Assembly (NCBI GenBank): GCA_937949995.1
Contig: CALFEO010000026.1
Span: 1 to 64,000, forward strand
Source: an uncultured bacterium
Lineage (GTDB): Bacteria; Patescibacteriota; Patescibacteriia; 2-12-FULL-60-25
Direction: 5' to 3'
Length of the DNA: 64,000 bases
The notes under the pieces were generated by a model. That model did no database searches. It had not been told where the DNA came from and saw nothing but the letters and a program-made list of their open reading frames with translations. This document shows, one piece after another, positions 59,542 to 64,000 of the stretch; the stretch's first letter is position 1, and every line of letters begins with the position of its first letter. Position numbers and translations under genes: made by a program.

Positions 59542-61038
59542 TTACATGGGAATCAGCTCCGGTCGAGCCAGCCTTGGCAGCCAAATCACCAAAAGCAAGA
59601 CAGCTAAAGCCGTTCCCCAAACGATAGTCGGCAAAATCCTCTTATCCAATACGGCTTTTTGCCAAAATAACCACAAAACAACGCCGGCAAGCAACATGAT
59701 GGCGGCCGGCGCAAATACCCCTGCCAGCACCCAAAGCAACAACGAGCCGGCAAACCAAACCGCAATCACTTTTAATCTTGACCAACGCAGGCTCGCACCC
59801 GTCATTATCAAACCATAAAGCCATGCAAAAACAATAGCTGCGCCTAAAATTTTCAAAGCTTCCGGCTCAAGCGACAATCCTTTTCGTGCAAATAAAGCGG
59901 TTAATAAAGCAAAAATCGGCAAAACCATCATCATAACAACTTCAGATCTCATGCTTATTTGCACCGCTTTGCTGATTTCACCGAACAAATAACCCGCCAA
60001 GAGAACGCCAACATAAGCCAACAATACCGGCCAACCCAACAACATGGCTCCCAAAAATCCAAAAACCGACAAAAATGTTTCTTTGACATCAAAACCGGTT
60101 ACCATCATTAACAGCTTTAACCAAGAAATTAACAAAACACAGACAAGTACCAACCATGCCGCCCAATCAATATCAATCCACCCTTGTCTGCCCAAACCGG
60201 CCTGATACCCATACAAAACCATGAATAATAAAGGGATAAACGCATAGAAACCGCTTCCTTGAAGAATTTTCCAATACACTGATCGATTGCGCATTAATCC
60301 AAAAAAGACTCCCCAAATATAAATAATACTGCCCGTATACAACAACAAAGCATTAACCGTTTGATTGCCAAAACCCGTAAACCATCTTAACAACTGCCCA
60401 TCCGCCCAATAAGAGAATAAATTAATTCTGGCAAACTCTCCGACCAGATCCGCATTCGACCAAGCCACGAACAATCCTTTCGCGGTAAAAGTAATAATCA
60501 AGATTAAAGACGGTAAAATCAAAATAAATGACATTCCCAGCCAAACCGATACTGCAATCAGCAAAATATCAAAAATGCTTTGTTTTTCTTTATATAACAA
60601 CCATGCGATAATCACAGCCGCGCCCCAAGCCAATCCCCGTAAAAATGCATCCGGACCGGCGGAAAACGGATAAATTCCCAAAGTTAAAAAATAACCGCCG
60701 ATTTGAAACAAAGTCAGAGGCATTCCCGCAGCTTCACTTCCCCAAAAAGGCAATAATGAACAAAATAAACCGAAAATTATTGATAAAATCATGGCAAGAT
60801 AGACCTTCATTTCGTATTTTACCGGCCAATCCCGCTTGATAAAGCTGATCAAGTGCAATGCCGCTAAAAAACCGCTTAACGCCATAAGCGGATACCAAAT
60901 CACAACTTCCAAAGGCGATGCATATGCTTGACCGGTAATCAAAGATTTACCGAAAGCCGCACATAAAACCAATGAATAAACAAAAAACCAATTTATTCCT
61001 CCGCTTGTCTCATCGGATAAAACTTTGGACTTAATCAT
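59542..61038 (-). CDS. polytopic membrane protein, unknown
   Basis: A 498-aa protein with some fourteen membrane helices and short loops; recognisable segments include FFVYSLVLCAAFGKSL near the N-terminus, YPFSAGPDAFLRGLAWGAAVIIAWLLY and GFGNQTVNALLLYTGSIIYIWGVFFG. The spacing resembles membrane glycosyltransferases or polymerases but no diagnostic residue set was found. The start MIKSKV is chosen because an upstream ATG would overlap the preceding gene; it then follows that gene by 8 bp, so they are probably co-transcribed. Confidence 0.6.
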   Translation of the reverse strand: MIKSKVLSDETSGGINWFFVYSLVLCAAFGKSLITGQAYASPLEVVIWYPLMALSGFLAALHLISFIKRDWPVKYEMKVYLAMILSIIFGLFCSLLPFWGSEAAGMPLTLFQIGGYFLTLGIYPFSAGPDAFLRGLAWGAAVIIAWLLYKEKQSIFDILLIAVSVWLGMSFILILPSLILIITFTAKGLFVAWSNADLVGEFARINLFSYWADGQLLRWFTGFGNQTVNALLLYTGSIIYIWGVFFGLMRNRSVYWKILQGSGFYAFIPLLFMVLYGYQAGLGRQGWIDIDWAAWLVLVCVLLISWLKLLMMVTGFDVKETFLSVFGFLGAMLLGWPVLLAYVGVLLAGYLFGEISKAVQISMRSEVVMMMVLPIFALLTALFARKGLSLEPEALKILGAAIVFAWLYGLIMTGASLRWSRLKVIAVWFAGSLLLWVLAGVFAPAAIMLLAGVVLWLFWQKAVLDKRILPTIVWGTALAVLLLVIWLPRLARPELIPM

Positions 61039-61046
61039 AATTGTTT

Positions 61047-61697
61047 TCAAATCAACCCGCTGAAACCAAACAGCGCCATAATCCATTCCAACGGAGCAAG
61101 AAGTAAATTTTTAATGATGCCGATTCCCAGCAAGATATCCGTAAAAATAATTGCCATCAAAATAAAAGGACCGTATTGTTCGATTTTATAACGCAAATCA
61201 TGCCATTTATTTTGATGTAATATCGCAAACAAAAATTTGGATCCATCCAAAGGAGGCACGGGAATCAAATTAAACAACATCAAAGCCGCATTGATAAAAA
61301 ACAAAAAAATCAAAAAAACAACCAATAAATTACCGGTTCCCAAAATGGGCAACAAAATTTTTAAAATAATTCCAAAAACAACAAGCATTACTAAATTACT
61401 GAAAGGACCTGCCGCGGCCACCAAAAACTCTCCCCAATGCTTATGTTTAAGATGCAAAGGATTGTAGGGCACGGGTTTGCCCCAGCCAAAATGCACAAAA
61501 ACCAGTGCCAACAAGCCGAATAAATCAACATGGGCCCAAGGATTCAAAGTTAATCTGCCCATCTTTTTTGCCGTATTATCACCCAATAAATTCGCTGCCA
61601 AAGCATGAGAAAACTCATGAATCGAAAGAGCGGTCAATATTGCCGCAAACCACAGAATAAAAATCGCCGGATTTGTAAATAAAGTTGATAAAGACAT
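61047..61697 (-). CDS. site-2 protease family protein (peptidase M50)
   Basis: A 216-aa intramembrane metalloprotease-like protein with five or six helices. The zinc motif HEFSHA (HExxH) lies in the first helix region (ILTALSIHEFSHALAANLLGD) and the third ligand motif is NLIPVPPLDGS. GRLTLNPWAHVDLFGLLAL is typical of the compact bacterial subgroup. Such enzymes cut membrane-bound regulators; substrate unknown. It precedes a large membrane-protein gene by 8 bp. Confidence 0.92.
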   Translation of the reverse strand: MSLSTLFTNPAIFILWFAAILTALSIHEFSHALAANLLGDNTAKKMGRLTLNPWAHVDLFGLLALVFVHFGWGKPVPYNPLHLKHKHWGEFLVAAAGPFSNLVMLVVFGIILKILLPILGTGNLLVVFLIFLFFINAALMLFNLIPVPPLDGSKFLFAILHQNKWHDLRYKIEQYGPFILMAIIFTDILLGIGIIKNLLLAPLEWIMALFGFSGLI

Positions 61698-61757
61698 AAA
61701 TCATAAAAACATCAATAATCAAATTTTGTTCTCAATTGGATATTTTTCTGCCGGTAC

Positions 61758-61786
61758 TTGCCAATCATACCGCATTTGGCTATACT
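61758..61786 (+). promoter_or_regulatory. promoter of rpmB
   Basis: TTGCCA (61758-61763), 17-nt spacer, TATACT (61781-61786), 13 nt before the ATG at 61800; 5' UTR of about 7 nt. Confidence 0.75.
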
Positions 61787-61799
61787 TACGCCAATCAAT

Positions 61800-62051
61800 A
61801 TGTCACGAATCTGCTCAATCTCCGGAAAACGGGCTAACAAAGCCAATAATCGGAGCCATTCCAATGTTGCCACCAAAAAATTGCAAGGCGTAAATCTGCA
61901 AACACGTCGTTTTAATGGTGTAAAAATCCGTTTATCGACACGCGCCTTAAAAGCTCTCAAAAAACTTGAGGCTGTGCATAAAGGCGAAATGCCGACCAAG
62001 CGCCAAAAAAAACGCATCAAGACGGCCGCGCGTAAAACAGCGGCAAAATAA
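61800..62051 (+). CDS. rpmB: 50S ribosomal protein L28
   Basis: An 83-aa L28: MSRICSISGKRANKANNRSHSNVATKKLQGVNLQTRR and the C-terminal STRALKALKKLE, with a Lys-rich tail (TKRQKKRIKTAARKTAAK) slightly longer than usual. I start at MSRIC rather than the longer ORF because the promoter -10 lies just upstream. Its terminator starts at the stop codon. Confidence 0.95.
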   Translation: MSRICSISGKRANKANNRSHSNVATKKLQGVNLQTRRFNGVKIRLSTRALKALKKLEAVHKGEMPTKRQKKRIKTAARKTAAK

Positions 62052-62075
62052 AACCGGCATATGCCGGTTTTATTT
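62050..62075 (+). terminator. terminator of rpmB
   Basis: AAAACCGGCAT/ATGCCGGTTTT perfect inverted repeat followed by ATTT; the A-run and T-run make it usable from both sides, also by the convergent gene at 62094. Confidence 0.9.
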
Positions 62076-62093
62076 ATAATCCTTCAATAACAC

Positions 62094-62924
62094 CTATAAA
62101 TCTCTTTCCGAAGTTTTTTGAATTACTTTAAATGCCTGCTCCGGAGTATCAACTATTTGCATCAAGTCCAAATCTTCTTTATTAATATATCCCGATTTAT
62201 ACAAATTATCATTGACCCATTTTTTAAACGGCTGCCAATGCGCTTTACCCACAAAAATACAAGGAACGGCTTTGGGAATCTTGCCTGTTTGCACTAAAGT
62301 CAGCATCTCCAAAGCCTCATCCATAGTGCCAAAACCTCCCGGAAAAAATACATAAGCCTGAGCCGAAGCCGAAAGCATGACTTTACGCGTAAAAAAATAA
62401 TGAAAACCTATGGCGCGAGTCACAAAGTCATTGCGTCTTTGCTCCATCGGCAATTCAATATCCAAACCAACCGATTCTCCTCCGGCTTCAAAAGCACCTT
62501 TATTGCCGGCTTCCATAATCCCCGGCCCGCCTCCGGTAATAACGGTATAACCCGCTTGTGCGCACAATTTTCCGAGTTGAACCGCTTGTTTGTATGCTTT
62601 TGCATTCGGATTGGTGCGTGCACTGCCAAAAAATGTTACCTCTTTGTGCATTTTGGATAAAAATTCAAAACCTTCAATAAACTCGGCCATAATCCTGAAA
62701 ATCTTCCAATGCATATGCTCCGTAAAATCTTTAGCTTCATTCAATTGTTCGCAATCGCCATCCGGAGAACAAACCCAATGCACAAATCTTTTCTCATTGC
62801 CAAGCCTGGCCGGACTCTTTGATTTGTAAGAGGTGCCTTTATAAAAAGGTCTGATTGCGGTTTTTTTATCAACCGCATCGGATTTTGAGTTTCGAGATGT
62901 TTTTGCGTTTTTTTTCTTTGGCAT
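62094..62924 (-). CDS. LOG family (TIGR00730) Rossmann-fold protein
   Basis: A 276-aa protein with the two diagnostic motifs of the LOG/TIGR00730 family: GGGPGIMEAGNKGAFEAGGESVGL (nucleotide binding) and PGGFGTMDEALEMLTLVQTGK. Members are often misnamed lysine decarboxylases; several hydrolyse nucleoside monophosphates to free base and ribose phosphate. An N-terminal ~60-residue Lys-rich extension and an EAKDFTEHMHWKIFRIMAEF segment precede the core. Confidence 0.92.
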   Translation of the reverse strand: MPKKKNAKTSRNSKSDAVDKKTAIRPFYKGTSYKSKSPARLGNEKRFVHWVCSPDGDCEQLNEAKDFTEHMHWKIFRIMAEFIEGFEFLSKMHKEVTFFGSARTNPNAKAYKQAVQLGKLCAQAGYTVITGGGPGIMEAGNKGAFEAGGESVGLDIELPMEQRRNDFVTRAIGFHYFFTRKVMLSASAQAYVFFPGGFGTMDEALEMLTLVQTGKIPKAVPCIFVGKAHWQPFKKWVNDNLYKSGYINKEDLDLMQIVDTPEQAFKVIQKTSERDL

Positions 62925-62944
62925 AAAAAGTAAAAATTAATATT

Positions 62945-63463
62945 TTATTCTTGATTGATTGTTTCTTGCTCCAAATTGTCCAGAGCATTATTCAAAGCCG
63001 AACAAAAAGCCGCCAAATCTTTATTATCCCAGCACGGACTTAACCAAATCTCCTCGGGTTTTCTTTTTTGGGAATGCGCCACTTCCAATAAATACATATT
63101 GCCATCCAAACGAATTCCGAAATCGGTTAATTTATATGAAATAATATCATGCAAAGGAATTCTTATTGTTTTACCGATAAGCGAAGTAAACAATAATTCG
63201 GTTTCATTGAGTTTTAAACGCTCGCTTACGCAATTTAAATAAAACCCCCAGCCGATAACAAACAATGACGCAATGATGATAAACTGCATTCCATTGCCTC
63301 TGGGAAATAAAAAATTTAAAACAAAAATTAAAGTCACTATAATAACGATCGCCAATATCAAAGCTCCCCCAAGAGTCATTATTCCGGCTTTTACGTCATT
63401 AACCGCTTCAAACGGAGACGGCTTGCGTTTTTTAAAAGATTTTCCCGCGATTATACGCTCCAT
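62945..63463 (-). CDS. two-helix membrane protein, unknown
   Basis: A 172-aa protein with two adjacent membrane helices (about 33-58 and 64-80) and a cytoplasmic C-terminal domain with strands (LKLNETELLFTSLIGKTIRIPLHDIISYKLTDFGIRLDGNMYLLEV) that resembles bacterial PH-like membrane proteins. The start MERIIAG is preceded by TATAAT ending 6 nt upstream, so this is the likely leaderless start; an earlier ATG is in frame but upstream of that box. Confidence 0.6.
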   Translation of the reverse strand: MERIIAGKSFKKRKPSPFEAVNDVKAGIMTLGGALILAIVIIVTLIFVLNFLFPRGNGMQFIIIASLFVIGWGFYLNCVSERLKLNETELLFTSLIGKTIRIPLHDIISYKLTDFGIRLDGNMYLLEVAHSQKRKPEEIWLSPCWDNKDLAAFCSALNNALDNLEQETINQE

Positions 63464-63559
63464 CCCATAATTATATCTTAATTCGGCAAAAGAAAAAAGC
63501 TCCGTCATCGAAGCTTAACGATAGGCATCACTTGAGCGGAACCGGCGTAAGCCGATTCC

Positions 63560-64000
63560 TTATGATGCTTTTTTTTCAGAAATCTCGGGTACCGCTGTTC
63601 GTGCCAACTTCGGCGCCGCTTCCGGATCCAGTATAAACCGAAAGCGATGATCCGAATTTTTGCGATTGCCGTTTTTTTTGCGGTTCGAATCTCGCTGGTA
63701 CTCTTCTATTCCCAATACTTTGCAAGCACCGGTTATTACTTGTTGGTCGACAGTATCCTTAAAACGCAATCTGCGTCCGGCTACTTCGAATTGAGGGGGA
63801 ATGCGGTAAGGCTCTCCGTCAAGATGCAAATAGCCGTCGACTTCTTTGTAAAAAGTCATGCCCGCATGCGGCGGAAACGGCGGGCCCTCGGCTTTGAGCA
63901 TCATATTCAAATCGTGGTTGGAGAAACCCTCGATTGATTGCCTCAATTGCAAAATGAATATGCTGTGCGACACAATGACGGCTATGGCGCCGTCGCCGAC
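63560..64000 (-). CDS. partial ORF at window edge, possible histidine-phosphatase-like C-terminus
   Basis: The frame is open to the right edge, so the 5' end lies outside. The visible start of the fragment reads VGDGAIAVIVSHSIFILQL, which resembles the second-histidine strand (VSH) of histidine phosphatase/phosphoglycerate mutase proteins, followed by PPFPPHAGMTFYK. The C-terminal ~60 residues are basic and unfamiliar (DSNRKKNGNRKNSDHRF, AAPKLARTAVPEI). Without the N-terminal RHG motif the family cannot be confirmed. Confidence 0.4.
   Translation of the reverse strand, partial: VGDGAIAVIVSHSIFILQLRQSIEGFSNHDLNMMLKAEGPPFPPHAGMTFYKEVDGYLHLDGEPYRIPPQFEVAGRRLRFKDTVDQQVITGACKVLGIEEYQRDSNRKKNGNRKNSDHRFRFILDPEAAPKLARTAVPEISEKKAS

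Noticed and set aside
604..62829. Many opposite-strand and out-of-frame ORFs over 60 codons
   Set aside because: They overlap clearly assigned genes in other frames, lack start signals and have no recognisable protein features.
1..64000. Alternative genetic code (UGA as Gly, as in some CPR lineages)
   Set aside because: All core proteins are full length under the standard code without internal UGA, and TGA is used as a normal stop (for example asnS and the small gene at 37224).

Overview
The window reads as a chromosome segment of a Candidate Phyla Radiation (Patescibacteria) bacterium. The best evidence is the ribosomal-protein run, in which rpsE is followed after 2 bp by rplO with no rpmD (L30) between them; absence of L30 is a known hallmark of that radiation. 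A PrgI/TraC-like/polytopic-membrane conjugation-type cluster, many small membrane or unassigned proteins and a standard genetic code fit the same group. I cannot place it below phylum level.

Layout. 1-6560 (minus): T4SS-like membrane cluster running off the left edge. 7036-20040 (mostly plus): LCP cell-wall ligase, der, pth, dprA, topA, a convergent unknown, an atypical high-GC gene with a cold-shock-like C-terminus, and a RelA/SpoT enzyme. 20278-23172: parB-parA, initiator tRNA, an orphan gene, a second CAU tRNA. 23459-39696: GIY-YIG protein, glycosyltransferase, D,D-carboxypeptidase-like protein, scpAB, pyrD, aspS, several unknowns, asnS, recO, ruvX. 39739-40255: ORF6N gene broken at a six-base homopolymer. 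40333-59407 (minus): a long translation block, rpsL-rpsG-fusA-(unknown)-tuf-rpsJ-rplC-D-W-B-rpsS-rplV-rpsC-rplP-rpmC-rpsQ-rplN-X-E-rpsN-rpsH-rplF-R-rpsE-rplO-secY-(membrane protein)-adk-map. 59542-64000: membrane protein, site-2 protease, rpmB, LOG-family protein and edge genes.

Expression signals fall into two styles. Core genes often have a sigma70-like promoter whose -10 box lies 6-9 nt before the start codon (der, pth, LCP, GIY-YIG, scpA, aspS and others), predicting leaderless or nearly leaderless mRNAs. Six unrelated orphan genes instead form closed cassettes: a promoter with a mostly perfect TTGACA, a leader, a Shine-Dalgarno site, one ORF and a hairpin terminator. The translation block is cut into units by terminators after rpsG and fusA, a promoter before tuf, and a 434-bp hairpin-rich gap between rpsJ and rplC that looks like a cis-regulatory leader.

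The most unusual feature is what fills nearly every intergenic gap: a mosaic of repeat families. One class has many different sequences but shares a 7-bp period (TTATTTA, TTCGTAG, TTCCTAG, AGCTAGT, TACGATG). Others are an imperfect palindrome built on AAGTTCATCAAGAG/CTCTTGATGAACTT, a REP-like GTCATTTCGAATCGG element, and GGATAAAC/GTTTATCC palindromes. Heptad arrays supply the last codons or the stop codon of at least five genes and occur in frame inside the glycosyltransferase gene. No CRISPR array, complete insertion sequence, rRNA or integrase was found.
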